A stretch of DNA of 64,000 nt from PNAI01 sp035501735 (GCA_035501735.1 DATJVR010000084.1:1-64000), one strand, 5' to 3'; counted from the stretch's first letter, positions 1-8,992 are shown. The notes: generated from the sequence alone by a model not told the origin. Made by a program: numbers and translations.

Positions 1-3000
1 GCCGAGCGCGTCGAAGCCCGACTCGTTCGGATCGACGTGGGCGAGATCAAAGCGCTCGAGATAGGAGACCGCGAGCTCGCGGAACACGTAGTCGAGGATC
101 GAGGTCGCGTATTTGATCGAGTCGTTGCCCTGCACCGGGCCGGCCGGCTCGAACCGGGTGAAGGTGAAGGCGTCGACGTATTCCTCGAGCGGCACGCCGT
201 ATTGCAGGCCGAGCGAGACCGCGATCGCGAAGTTGTTGATGATCGAGCGCAGCGCCGCGCCTTCCTTGTGCATGTCGATGAAGATCTCGCCGAGGCGGCC
301 GTCGTCATATTCGCCGGTGCGCAGATAGACCTTGTGGCCGCCGACCACCGCCTTCTGCGTGTAACCCTTGCGGCGGTCGGGCAGCTTCTCGCGCTCGCGC
401 AGCACGGTGACGCGCTCGACGATCTTCTCCACGATCTTTTCGGCGAGACCCGCGGCGCGCGCCGGCGCTGCGCGTTCGAGGAATTCCTCGACCGCCTCGT
501 CCTCGTCCTCGTCGGCGATGAGCTGCGCCGAGAGCGGTTGCGACAGCTTACTGCCGTCGCGGTAGAGCGCATTGGCCTTGAGCGCGAGCTTCCACGACAT
601 GAGGTAGGCCGCCTTGCAGTCTTCCACCGTGGCGTCGTTCGGCATGTTGATGGTCTTGGAGATGGCGCCGGAGATGAAGGGCTGCGCCGCCGCCATCATC
701 TTGATGTGGCTCTCGACCGAGAGGTAGCGTTTGCCGGTGCGCCCGCACGGATTGGCGCAGTCGAACACGGCGTAGTGCTCGGCTTTCAAATGCGGCGCGC
801 CTTCCACCGTCATGGCGCCGCAGACATGGATGTTGGCCGCCTCGATCTCGCGCTTGGTAAAGCCGAGCGCGGCGAGCAGGTCGAAATTGGGCGCGGCCAG
901 CTCCTCCGCCGGAATCTTCAGCGCGTCGCGGCAGAAGTCTTCTCCAATCGTCCACTTGTTGAAGGCGAACTTGATGTCGAAGGCGGTCGGCAGCGCCTTT
1001 TCCACTTTGGCGATGGCCTCCTCGGTGAAGCCCTTGGCCTTGAGCGTGGTGTGGTTGATGGCGGGGGCCTGCGAGAGCGTCCCGTGGCCGACGGCGTAAG
1101 CCTCGATCTCGGCGATGTCGGCTTCGCCGTAGCCGAGCGTGCGCAAGGCTTCCGGCACGGCGCGGTTGATGATCTTGAAGTAGCCGCCGCCGGCGAGCTT
1201 CTTGAACTTGACCAGCGCGAAGTCGGGCTCGATGCCGGTGGTGTCGCAGTCCATCACCAGGCCGATGGTGCCGGTCGGCGCGATCACGGTCGCCTGCGCG
1301 TTGCGGAAGCCGTGCGTCTCGCCGAGCTTGATCACGCGGTTCCAGGCGCGCTTGGCGTGCTCGATCAGCGCCTGGTCCGGACAGGACTTGGCGTCGAGCG
1401 GCACCGGCGTCATCGCCACCTGCTCGTAGCCGTCGGTTTCGCCATAGGCGGCGCGGCAATGGTTGCGCATCACGCGCAGCATGTGATCGCGGTTCTTCGC
1501 GTAGCCGGGGAAGGGCCCGAGCTTCTCGGCCATTTCCGCCGAGGTCGCGTAAGCGACGCCGGTCATGATGGCGGTGAGCGCGCCGGCGATCGCGCGCCCG
1601 GCATCCGAGTCGTAGGGGATGCCGCTCGTCATCAGCAGGCCGCCGATATTGGCGTAGCCGAGGCCGAGCGTGCGGAACTCGTAGGACAATTCGGCGATCT
1701 GGCGCGAGGGGAATTGCGCCATCATCACCGAGATTTCCAAGACGATGGTCCACAGCCGCACCGCGTGCTCGTAGGAGGAGACGTCGAACCGCAACGCCGT
1801 CATTCCGGCCGAGCGCGCAGCGCGAGAGCCGGAATCCATACTCCGCAGCGCTGGGGCTATGGATTCCGGGTTCGCGGCTTCGCCGCGCCCCGGAATGACA
1901 GAAGAGGAGCGCAGGAACGTCAACAAATTCAGCGACGCCAGATTGCAGGCGGTGTCGTCGAGGAACATGTATTCCGAGCACGGATTGGAGGCGCGGATCG
2001 GCCCCGATGCCGGGCAGGTGTGCCAGTCGTTCACCGTGGTGTGGAACTGCAGGCCGGGATCGGCGCAGGCCCACGCGGCATGCCCGATCTTCTCCCACAG
2101 TTCGCGCGCCTTGACGGTTTTGGCGACCTTGTTGCGCGTGCGCCAAGTCAGGTCCCAGTCGCCGTTTGCCTCGACGGCTTTGAGGAATTCGTCGGTCACC
2201 CGCACCGAATTGTTGGAGTTCTGCCCGGAGACCGTCAGATAGGCCTCGCTGTCCCAGTCCGTGTCGTAGACCGGGAAGTCGATGTCGGTGTAGCCCTGCT
2301 TGGCAAACTGGATCACGCGCTTGATCATGGCGTCGGGCACGTAGGCGCGCCGCGCCGCCTTGATCTCGCGCTTGAGCACGGGATTTTTCTCGGGCTGGAA
2401 GCAGTCGTCGCCCGAGCCCTCGCAATTGACGCACGCCTTCAGGATCGCCTTGAGATGCTTCTGGTTGATCTTCGAGCCGGTCACCAGCGCCGCGACCTTC
2501 TGCTCCTCCTTCACCTTCCAGTCGATGAAGTCCTCGATGTCGGGGTGGTCGGTATCGACGATCACCATCTTGGCGGCGCGCCGCGTGGTGCCGCCCGACT
2601 TGATCGCACCCGCCGCGCGGTCGCCGATTTTCAGGAAGCTCATCAGCCCGGACGACTTGCCGCCGCCCGCGAGCTTTTCGCCTTCGCCGCGCAGGCGCGA
2701 GAAATTCGTGCCCGTGCCTGAGCCGTACTTGAACAGCCGCGCCTCGCGCACCCACAGGTCCATGATGCCGCCCTCGTTCACGAGGTCGTCGGCGATCGAC
2801 TGGATGAAGCAGGCATGCGGCTGCGGATGCTCGTAGGCGGATTTGGATTTGGTCAGCTTGCCGGTTTCGAAATCGACGTAGAGGTGGCCCTGGCTCGGCC
2901 CGTCGATGCCGTAGGCCCAGTGCAGGCCGGTGTTGAACCATTGCGGCGAGTTGGGCGCCGCCATCTGCATGGCCAGCATGTAGCGCAGCTCGTCGTAGAA

Positions 3001-3405
3001 CGCCTGCGCGTCGGCTTCGCTGTCGAAGTATTTGCCCTTCCAGCCCCAATAGGTCCACGTGCCCGCCAGCCGGTCGAACACCTGCTGCGACGACGTCTCG
3101 CCGACGGCGCGTTCGTTTTCGGGCAGTTCGGCGAGCGCCTTCTCGTCGGGGACCGAGCGCCACAGCCAGGAAGGAACGGTCTCTTCCTCGAATTTCTTCA
3201 AGCGCGCCGGCACGCCCGCCTTGCGGAAATATTTCTGCGCCAGCACGTCGGAGGCCACCTGCGACCAGAATTCCGGCACTTCCACGTCGTCAGCGTGGAA
3301 CACCACCGAGCCGTCCGGGTTGCGGATCTCGCTCGTGGTCAGGCGGAACTTGATGTCCGCGTAGGGTGACTGGCCTTCTTTGGTGTAGCGCCGCGCTATT
3401 TTCAT
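1..3405 (-). CDS. nrdJ: Vitamin B12-dependent (class II) ribonucleotide reductase, C-terminus cut off by window edge
   Basis: Reduces ribonucleotides to deoxyribonucleotides using adenosylcobalamin to make the radical, so it works with or without oxygen. The ATG at 3405 opens a frame of 1135 codons that runs off the window; the family is usually about 1200-1250 residues, so only the C-terminal end is missing. Visible family segments include GSGTGTNFSRLR, GGTTRRAAKM, NPCSE (Cys about 476) followed by CNLASLNL, and PTGTIGLVMDCDTTGIEPDF. Between CNLASLNL and the next conserved stretch (RFDVSSYEHAVRLW) lie about 34 extra residues (about 503-536) encoded by a palindromic repeat. The frame stays open through it with no stop, so the gene looks intact rather than broken. 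The upstream region is long and gene-free. Identity is very secure; activity of the variant is an inference. Confidence 0.95.
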   Translation of the reverse strand, partial: MKIARRYTKEGQSPYADIKFRLTTSEIRNPDGSVVFHADDVEVPEFWSQVASDVLAQKYFRKAGVPARLKKFEEETVPSWLWRSVPDEKALAELPENERAVGETSSQQVFDRLAGTWTYWGWKGKYFDSEADAQAFYDELRYMLAMQMAAPNSPQWFNTGLHWAYGIDGPSQGHLYVDFETGKLTKSKSAYEHPQPHACFIQSIADDLVNEGGIMDLWVREARLFKYGSGTGTNFSRLRGEGEKLAGGGKSSGLMSFLKIGDRAAGAIKSGGTTRRAAKMVIVDTDHPDIEDFIDWKVKEEQKVAALVTGSKINQKHLKAILKACVNCEGSGDDCFQPEKNPVLKREIKAARRAYVPDAMIKRVIQFAKQGYTDIDFPVYDTDWDSEAYLTVSGQNSNNSVRVTDEFLKAVEANGDWDLTWRTRNKVAKTVKARELWEKIGHAAWACADPGLQFHTTVNDWHTCPASGPIRASNPCSEYMFLDDTACNLASLNLLTFLRSSSVIPGRGEAANPESIAPALRSMDSGSRAARSAGMTALRFDVSSYEHAVRLWTIVLEISVMMAQFPSRQIAELSYEFRTLGLGYANIGGLLMTSGIPYDSDAGRAIAGALTAIMTGVAYATSAEMAEKLGPFPGYAKNRDHMLRVMRNHCRAAYGETDGYEQVAMTPVPLDAKSCPDQALIEHAKRAWNRVIKLGETHGFRNAQATVIAPTGTIGLVMDCDTTGIEPDFALVKFKKLAGGGYFKIINRAVPEALRTLGYGEADIAEIEAYAVGHGTLSQAPAINHTTLKAKGFTEEAIAKVEKALPTAFDIKFAFNKWTIGEDFCRDALKIPAEELAAPNFDLLAALGFTKREIEAANIHVCGAMTVEGAPHLKAEHYAVFDCANPCGRTGKRYLSVESHIKMMAAAQPFISGAISKTINMPNDATVEDCKAAYLMSWKLALKANALYRDGSKLSQPLSAQLIADEDEDEAVEEFLERAAPARAAGLAEKIVEKIVERVTVLREREKLPDRRKGYTQKAVVGGHKVYLRTGEYDDGRLGEIFIDMHKEGAALRSIINNFAIAVSLGLQYGVPLEEYVDAFTFTRFEPAGPVQGNDSIKYATSILDYVFRELAVSYLERFDLAHVDPNESGFDALG
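1799..1899. repeat. Palindromic repeat element inserted in frame in nrdJ
   Basis: The outer ends are GTCATTCCGG (1799-1808) and CCGGAATGAC (1890-1899). Nested inside is a perfect 12-bp inverted repeat, CCGGAATCCATA (1829-1840) and TATGGATTCCGG (1858-1869), plus small GC palindromes near both ends. This resembles the short intergenic palindromic repeats common in Bradyrhizobium-type genomes (family recognised from memory, not searched). Here it lies within nrdJ and is read without a stop codon. Confidence 0.85.
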
Positions 3406-4219
3406 TTCTGCCCCATTTCCTCGGCGTTACCGCGCGACCTCGTCCTGAGGGCCTCAGTCCGCCGATATTTCATCCCTCGTCCGGCCTGATCTCAAGCCGT
3501 CCGCCCCGGTTCTCTGATTGACTTCATCCCTGTTACTTAAGCCCGGAACCGCGTTTGGGTACCGGTTGGCACTGAGCGGTGGCCCCGCTTTTGGCGACAG
3601 AACCTCCTGCACTCCCAGAACGTGAATCCGGGCGAGTGGTAGATCGCTACCGTTATTGGATCGCCCGGTCGGGACAAGAAACTCACCCACGCCGGACAGA
3701 AGTGAAGGCTATGACAGACCTGTATCACACGTCAAGAACTAGTCGCTAAAACTGAATCAAGCACTAAATGTTGTGGTTAACGCCGGTCTCGTTGGCGACT
3801 CACGAAACCGTGAGAAGTATCGGACAGATCGAGCGGATTCGGGAAGCGCAATCGCGTGTGTGATCCGTGGACAAGTGAAAAATATTTTTGTCTGGGCCGA
3901 GGGTAGCGCGCAGGGAGTAACATATTACCGCCGTGACTTGAACCCGCGCGCCGAGGCAATCCCGATAAAATCTGCATTTCCATTTTTCTCCCGCGCGCCG
4001 TCATTTTGTTGTCACGGCTTCCCGCGTCTGATGTTGGACTCGATTCTCAAAAGCACATCAGAGATTTATGCGCGACGCGCGCCTTGCCACATTCGTCAAT
4101 CCGGCATCGTTTTGATGACGAAAAGCGCCGCCGCTCGCGACGAATGCAGACAGCGCCTTGACTCCTCTTGCTGCGAACTTTGGTGCAGTCGCTCAACGGC
4201 CGGCAAACGCGTATTTTCG
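3406..4219. other. Gene-free region upstream of nrdJ (814 bp)
   Basis: No protein family is recognisable in any frame; the short open frames (for example 3454-3690 and 3777-4004 on the minus strand) are low-complexity and lack support. It should hold the nrdJ promoter and a leader of several hundred bases. I looked for the cobalamin riboswitch core and did not find it. A NrdR-box-like palindrome sits at 3761-3776. The stretch near 3880-3900 is AT-rich and could hold a promoter, but I cannot assign one. Confidence 0.5.
3761..3776 (-). promoter_or_regulatory. NrdR-box-like palindrome upstream of nrdJ
   Basis: GCACTAAATGTTGTGG matches the NrdR box consensus (ACACWATATATWGTGT) at 12 of 16 positions, including both CAC/GTG arms. 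NrdR represses ribonucleotide reductase genes, so the position upstream of nrdJ fits. Against it: NrdR boxes normally come in pairs and no clear second box lies one or two helical turns away, and the site is about 360 bp from the start codon. Confidence 0.35.
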
Positions 4220-5368
4220 TCAGGCGCCGCGCGATCGCCAAATGTCTCGCACCCCGGACTCCGGTTTTTTCGGCGCCCCGACGCTTTCCAGGCGGCCGTG
4301 CGGCAGGGCCTCGGGATGCTCGTGCGCCAGGAATGCGATCAGCTGCTCGCGCACCTCAGCACGCAAATCGAACGCGGAACCGGAATCGCGGGCGCTCACC
4401 AGGATGCGCAACTCGATCGAGCTCTCCTTGGTATCGGTGACCTGCAGCTTGGCGACATCGCCGTCCCACTTGTCGGACTTGGCCACGATCTCCTCGAGCT
4501 TCTTGCGCACGCGGTCGATCGGCACCGTATAGTCCGCGTAGATGAACACCGTGCCGATGACGGTCGCGCTTTCGCGGGTCCAGTTCTCGAAGGGCTTCTC
4601 GATGAAGTAGGACAGCGGCACCACCAGCCGCCTCAGATCCCAGAGTCGGATCACCACATAGGTCATGGTGATGTCCTCGATCCGGCCCCATTCCTTTTCG
4701 ACCACCACCACGTCGTCCACGCGAATAGGCTGCGTTAGCGCCAGCTGAACGCCGGCCAAGAGATTGCTGAGCACCGGTCGCGCCGCCAGCCCCGCGACGA
4801 TGCCCGCAATACCCGCCGATGCGAATAGACCAACCCCGATTTCCCGCACGGAATCGAAAGTCATCAGTGCGGCGCCGATCGTGATCACCACGATGATCGC
4901 GTTGAGCGCGCCTTTGAGCACGCGCACCTGTGTGAAATGCTTGCGCGCAAGCAGATTGTCCGGCGCCGTAATGTCGTAGCGCAGCAGGTAGAGAGCGGCC
5001 AAAATATTGGAACAAGCCAGCGCCATCCAGCCGAGCAGCGCGACGAACGTGAGCTGCAGTGCGCGCGACAGCACGAATTTCAATGTCGCTTCGAGCGGCG
5101 CTGCTCCGACCGCCATGGTGAGCGCAAACAGGATAAGCGCAAGCCGCAGCGGCCCTTCCATCTGAACCAGGAGGGATTTCAGGAACGGATGGTCATGCGT
5201 GATCGGTCTGCGCACCAGGGCCATGATGGCGTGATGTGCGATGAGCGCCGCCACAATCGCGATGACCGCCATGATGGCAGCGACAATGGCCGAACGCACG
5301 CCGTCGGGAATGAGAGTCAGAGCATCCTGCATTTCGGAAAGCGCGGAGTTGAGCAGGGACGCTTGCAT
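4220..5368 (-). CDS. MscS-family mechanosensitive ion channel
   Basis: Small-conductance mechanosensitive channel of the inner membrane, expected to release solutes on hypo-osmotic shock. The 382-residue product has four hydrophobic segments in its N-terminal half. The pore-lining helix and start of the beta domain are recognisable (GLFASAGIAGIVAGLAARP, then NLLAGVQLALTQPIRVDDVV), followed by a soluble C-terminal alpha/beta region. The frame is open upstream to 5803, but that extension is the reverse of the NDUFA12 gene. I chose the ATG at 5368 because GAGG lies a few bases before it. It is divergent from the NDUFA12-like gene across 105 bp. Confidence 0.9.
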   Translation of the reverse strand: MQASLLNSALSEMQDALTLIPDGVRSAIVAAIMAVIAIVAALIAHHAIMALVRRPITHDHPFLKSLLVQMEGPLRLALILFALTMAVGAAPLEATLKFVLSRALQLTFVALLGWMALACSNILAALYLLRYDITAPDNLLARKHFTQVRVLKGALNAIIVVITIGAALMTFDSVREIGVGLFASAGIAGIVAGLAARPVLSNLLAGVQLALTQPIRVDDVVVVEKEWGRIEDITMTYVVIRLWDLRRLVVPLSYFIEKPFENWTRESATVIGTVFIYADYTVPIDRVRKKLEEIVAKSDKWDGDVAKLQVTDTKESSIELRILVSARDSGSAFDLRAEVREQLIAFLAHEHPEALPHGRLESVGAPKKPESGVRDIWRSRGA

Positions 5369-5473
5369 TGACACCTCGTTGACATATGGCCCGGCGCCCG
5401 GCGCTGGAGCGGCCTGGACAATGCCGCCCCGGGGTGGCAAGAACGGCGCACCTTTTTGCCAACGCGTAGGGCC

Positions 5474-5884
5474 ATGAAACAGTTCCTGCTTCGATTTTTC
5501 ACGTGGTGGAATAGCCAGACGTTCGGCACCCAGTTCTGGACCTGGGCGTTCGGCGAATTCGTCGGAACCGACGAGTTCGGCAACCGCTACTACCGCACGC
5601 GCGGCCGCAAAGTTGATGCGACGCTGGCCATGGAACGCCGCTGGGTGATCTACAACGGTGTGGCCGAAGCCTCGATGGTGCCGCCGTCCTGGCACGGCTG
5701 GCTGCACCACACCGTGGACACGCCGCCGACCGACGAGAACTACCAAGCGCGGCCGTGGCAAAAACCGCACCGGCCGAACCTCACCGGCACGCCCGCCGCG
5801 CATCGCCCCTCCGGCTCCACTTTGGCCCAGGGCCGCCGTCCCAAAGCCACCGGCGACTACAAGGCCTGGACTCCGGGCCGCTAG
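5474..5884 (+). CDS. NDUFA12 family NADH:ubiquinone oxidoreductase accessory subunit
   Basis: Homologue of the mitochondrial complex I subunit NDUFA12 (B17.2), typical of alphaproteobacteria, where it associates with the peripheral arm of respiratory complex I. The 136-residue product shows the family core: FGEFVGTDEFGNRYYR, ERRWVIYNG, and PPSWHGWLHHTVDTPP, followed by a basic, proline-rich tail. Start is the ATG at 5474; the frame extends 6 codons further but with no better start. It precedes the DUF2155 gene on the same strand with 140 bp between them, an arrangement I recall from related genomes. Confidence 0.93.
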   Translation: MKQFLLRFFTWWNSQTFGTQFWTWAFGEFVGTDEFGNRYYRTRGRKVDATLAMERRWVIYNGVAEASMVPPSWHGWLHHTVDTPPTDENYQARPWQKPHRPNLTGTPAAHRPSGSTLAQGRRPKATGDYKAWTPGR

Positions 5885-5930
5885 TGCGGCCTCTGAATGT
5901 CATGCATCGGCGCGCCCTTTCGCTGCCGTA

Positions 5931-5966
5931 TTCTCGGCGTTAATCGAATTCTCGGCGTTAATCGAA
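5931..5966. repeat. Perfect tandem duplication of an 18-bp unit
   Basis: TTCTCGGCGTTAATCGAA occurs twice back to back (5931-5948 and 5949-5966), directly upstream of the DUF2155 gene. Both copies are identical. It may be a recent slippage duplication or a doubled regulatory site; the sequence alone does not decide. Confidence 0.9.
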
Positions 5967-6024
5967 CGCTCGCCTTCAGCGTGTTACCGTGCACCGCTTG
6001 CGCGGCACGGGGTATATTTTGACA

Positions 6025-6855
6025 ATGGTCCGATTCTCTGCCGGTTTGCTGGGTGTGATCGCTGCCGCGTGGCTCGCTCCGTCGGCAGTTGCACAGTTTG
6101 GGCAAACCTTCGAATTGCCGCCGCGCCCGCCCGCCAGCATTCCCAATCGCCCCGACCTGCCGCCGCCGGCTCCGCCGCAGGTTGTCCCGCCGGACGTTCC
6201 GCCCGATCAGCCGAGACCGTCCGACGAAATTCAGTCGCAACCCTTGCCGCCGCCGCCATTGGCAAATCCGGCGCCGCCCACGAGCCGGCCGCAGGCGCCG
6301 ACCGCGCAAGCGCCGCAGCCGGGCGTAACGCCGAATCCGGCTGCCCTGCCAAACCCCGGGGCTGCGCCCAATCCCGCCGCTGCGCCGCCACCGGTGGAAG
6401 AGGCCATTCCCGAGCCGCCGACGCCGAAGATTGCCAATCCGACCGCGGTATTTGCCGGCCTCGACAAGATCACCGGCCGGATCATTTCGTTCGACGTGGC
6501 GATCGACGAGACCGTCCGTTTCGGCGCGCTCGAAGTCACGCCGCGCGTCTGCTACACGCGCCCGCCGACCGAACTGCCGCAGACCGACGGTTTCGTCGAA
6601 GTCGACGAGCTCACGCTCAAAGGCGAATTGCGCCGCATTTTCACCGGCTGGATGTTCGCGGCGAGCCCCGGTCTGAATGCGGTCGAGCACCCGATCTACG
6701 ATGTCTGGCTCACCGATTGTAAGGGCGGCAACCCGCCCGCCGTGGCGGCCGATGCGCCGCCGGTTGAGCCGGCCCCGCCGCCACGCGCGCCTGTGCGTCC
6801 ACGGCCGCCGGCCCGCACCCAGGCGCAACCGCCGGCCGCCCCGGCGCCACGCTGA
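6025..6855 (+). CDS. DUF2155 domain-containing secreted protein with long proline-rich linker
   Basis: Function unknown; the family is exported and confined largely to alphaproteobacteria. The product (276 aa) begins with a signal peptide ending near APSAVAQ, then has a Pro/Ala/Asn-rich stretch of about 120 residues with repeated PNPAA-type units. The conserved DUF2155 domain follows (about 140-240: TGRIISFDVAIDE, FGALEVTPRVCYTRPP, GWMFAASPGLNAVEHPIYDVW) with two cysteines, one in VCYT and one in LTDCK. A second proline-rich tail ends the protein. The start is the ATG at 6025, which opens the signal peptide; an in-frame upstream ATG at 5989 adds 12 residues without signal character. Confidence 0.85.
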   Translation: MVRFSAGLLGVIAAAWLAPSAVAQFGQTFELPPRPPASIPNRPDLPPPAPPQVVPPDVPPDQPRPSDEIQSQPLPPPPLANPAPPTSRPQAPTAQAPQPGVTPNPAALPNPGAAPNPAAAPPPVEEAIPEPPTPKIANPTAVFAGLDKITGRIISFDVAIDETVRFGALEVTPRVCYTRPPTELPQTDGFVEVDELTLKGELRRIFTGWMFAASPGLNAVEHPIYDVWLTDCKGGNPPAVAADAPPVEPAPPPRAPVRPRPPARTQAQPPAAPAPR

Positions 6856-6867
6856 TTTTTCGTCATG

Positions 6868-7542
6868 CTATTTTGAAACTGCCTGCGCGAGCGCTTCGGC
6901 GCCCGAAAGCTGTTTGTTTGCAATCAGCGCGCCGACATCGGCCTCGCCCACGAGCGCGGCTTCCAGCAGCTTGCTGTACTGCCGCCGGCCGACCTCGATC
7001 GCCCCGAACGTCTTCAAGTGATCCGTCACGAATTGCGTGTCCAAGAGCTTGAAGCCGCCGATCTTCAGCCGCGCCACCAGATGCACCAGTGCGACTTTTG
7101 AGGCGTCGCGCGCGCGATGGAACATGCTTTCGCCGAAGAACGCGCAGCCGAGGTTGACGCCATAGAGGCCGCCGACGAGTTCGTCGCCGACGTAGGCCTC
7201 CACGCTGTGACAATGGCCGATGTCGTGCAGCTTGCGATAAAGCGTGCGGATGCGCGCATTGATCCAGGTGCGCGTGCGGCCGGGCCGCGGTTCGGCGCAG
7301 CCGGCCAGCACCGCATTGAAATCGTGGTTGATGCGGATCGTGAACGTTTCCGCCCGCACGGTGCGCGCCAGCCGCGCCGGCACATGAAAGCGTTCGAGCG
7401 GAATGATGCCGCGCTGCTCCGGCTCGATCCAATAGAGCGTAGGATCCTCGGCGCTTTCCGCCATCGGAAAAATGCCGCAGGCATAGGCCTTCAGCAGCAC
7501 CTCGGGGGTGATCTCGACAAGCGCGGATTCGCGGCCGGCCAT
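6868..7542 (-). CDS. aat: Leucyl/phenylalanyl-tRNA--protein transferase
   Basis: Transfers Leu or Phe from aminoacyl-tRNA to the N-terminal Arg or Lys of proteins, marking them for ClpS/ClpAP degradation. The 224-residue length is normal. Family motifs include YACGIFPMAE, the YWIEPEQRGIIPLERFHVP segment (in place of the E. coli WWSPDPR form), GGLYGV, FFGESMFHRARDASKVAL and LDTQFVTDHLKTFGA. It is the last gene of the run aroQ-accB-accC-aat, 97 bp after accC. It ends 12 bp from the convergent DUF2155 gene. Confidence 0.96.
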   Translation of the reverse strand: MAGRESALVEITPEVLLKAYACGIFPMAESAEDPTLYWIEPEQRGIIPLERFHVPARLARTVRAETFTIRINHDFNAVLAGCAEPRPGRTRTWINARIRTLYRKLHDIGHCHSVEAYVGDELVGGLYGVNLGCAFFGESMFHRARDASKVALVHLVARLKIGGFKLLDTQFVTDHLKTFGAIEVGRRQYSKLLEAALVGEADVGALIANKQLSGAEALAQAVSK

Positions 7543-7639
7543 GACGAATCCTCAACTGGCGCAATGCTGCGCGGGTACCAAAACCAATGTATCGTGATTT
7601 GTTCCGGCCGCGTATGAAAATTCCGCAATGCCCATCGCG

Positions 7640-8992
7640 CTATTTCGCCATCCCGCCCTTGGCCAAGAACTGTTCGAGCCAATGGATGTGGTAGTTGCCG
7701 TCGATGATGTCCGGGTTGCGCACCAGCGTGCGGAAGAGCGGCAAGGTGGTTTCGATGCCGTCGACCACGAATTCGTCGAGCGCGCGCTTGAGCCGCGCCA
7801 CGCATTCGTTCCGCGTCTTGCCGTGCACGATCAATTTGCCCACCAGCGAGTCATAGAACGGCGGAATGTCGTAGCCTTGATAGACCGCCGAATCCACGCG
7901 CACGCCGAGTCCGCCGGGCGGATGGTAGGAGAGGATTTTCCCCGGCGACGGCCTGAAGTTGACCGGATTCTCGGCATTGATCCGGCACTCGATCGAATGG
8001 CCGTGGAACTTCACGTCCTTCTGCTTGAGCGGCAGGTCGTGTCCGTAGGCCGTGCGGATCTGCTCGAGGATGAGATCGATGTCGGTGATCATCTCGGTCA
8101 CCGGATGCTCGACCTGGATGCGTGTATTCATTTCGATGAAGTAGAAGTGTCCGTCCTCGTAGAGGAACTCAACCGTTCCAACGCCGAGATATTTCAGCTC
8201 GCGCATGGCCTTCGCCACGGTCTCGCCGATCGTGTCGCGCGCCGCGGTGTTGAGTGCGGGGGAGGGGCCCTCCTCCCAGACTTTTTGATGGCGGCGTTGC
8301 AGTGAACAATCGCGCTCGCCGAGATGAATGACGCCGCCTTTGCCGTCGCCCAGCACCTGGATTTCGATGTGGCGCGGCCGCTCCAGGTATTTTTCGAGAT
8401 AGAGCGCATCGTCGCCGAACGCGGCCTTCGACTCCGCGCGCGCGGTCGAAAGCGCCGTGCCAAGCTCGTCGGCCGTGAACGCGATCTTCATGCCGCGCCC
8501 GCCGCCGCCGGCGGCGGCCTTGACCAGCACCGGATAGCCGATGCTGTCCGCAATCGATCTCGCCTCCGCGTCCGACGACACCGCGCCCTCGGACCCCGGC
8601 ACGACCGGAATGCCGAGTTTCTTGACCGTGCGCTTGGCTTCGATCTTGTCGCCCATCAGGCGGATATGCTTCGCGCTCGGGCCGATGAACTGCACGTTGT
8701 GCTCTTCGAGGATTTCGGCAAAACGCGCATTCTCCGAGAGAAATCCATAACCCGGATGCACGGCGTCGGCGCCGGTGATCTCGCAGGCCGCGAGCAGCGA
8801 CGGCATGTTGAGGTAGCTGTCCTTCGCCGGCGGCGGTCCGATGCAGACGCTTTCGTCCGCCAGCCGCACATGCATGGCATCGGCGTCCGCGGTGGAATGC
8901 ACGGCGACCGTCTGAATACCAAGCTCTTTGCAGGCGCGCAGCACGCGCAGCGCGATTTCGCCGCGGTTGGCAATGAGGATCTTGTCGAACAT
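7640..8992 (-). CDS. accC: Acetyl-CoA carboxylase, biotin carboxylase subunit
   Basis: ATP-dependent carboxylation of biotin on AccB, the first half-reaction of malonyl-CoA synthesis. The 450-residue product has the full ATP-grasp layout: MFDKILIANRGEIALR at the start, HPGYGFLSEN, the glycine-rich lid AAAGGGGRGMK, ERDCSLQRRHQK, and EMNTRIQVEHPVTE. The ATG at 8992 overlaps the accB stop as TGATG, indicating translational coupling; a GTG one codon upstream is the only alternative. Identity is secure. Confidence 0.98.
   Translation of the reverse strand: MFDKILIANRGEIALRVLRACKELGIQTVAVHSTADADAMHVRLADESVCIGPPPAKDSYLNMPSLLAACEITGADAVHPGYGFLSENARFAEILEEHNVQFIGPSAKHIRLMGDKIEAKRTVKKLGIPVVPGSEGAVSSDAEARSIADSIGYPVLVKAAAGGGGRGMKIAFTADELGTALSTARAESKAAFGDDALYLEKYLERPRHIEIQVLGDGKGGVIHLGERDCSLQRRHQKVWEEGPSPALNTAARDTIGETVAKAMRELKYLGVGTVEFLYEDGHFYFIEMNTRIQVEHPVTEMITDIDLILEQIRTAYGHDLPLKQKDVKFHGHSIECRINAENPVNFRPSPGKILSYHPPGGLGVRVDSAVYQGYDIPPFYDSLVGKLIVHGKTRNECVARLKRALDEFVVDGIETTLPLFRTLVRNPDIIDGNYHIHWLEQFLAKGGMAK

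Noticed and set aside
1799..1899. nrdJ as a disrupted pseudogene because of the insertion
   Set aside because: The reading frame stays open and in phase on both sides, with family motifs before and after, so it is better explained as an in-frame insertion.
37..3163. Long open frames opposite or overlapping nrdJ (894 aa on the plus strand, 871 aa in another minus frame)
   Set aside because: They are repetitive Arg/Ala/Asp/Gly-rich shadows of a GC-rich gene. nrdJ itself has clear family motifs in its own frame.
3454..3728. Two short minus-strand open frames in the nrdJ leader (78 and 63 aa)
   Set aside because: They overlap each other in different frames, start at GTG codons without a clear ribosome-binding site, and match no family.
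3406..3760. Cobalamin riboswitch upstream of the B12-dependent reductase
   Set aside because: I looked for the conserved B12 box and the GCCACTG core on both strands and did not find a convincing match.
5369..5803. Extended N-terminus of the MscS channel (527 aa)
   Set aside because: The extension is antisense to the NDUFA12 gene, and a ribosome-binding site supports the ATG at 5368.
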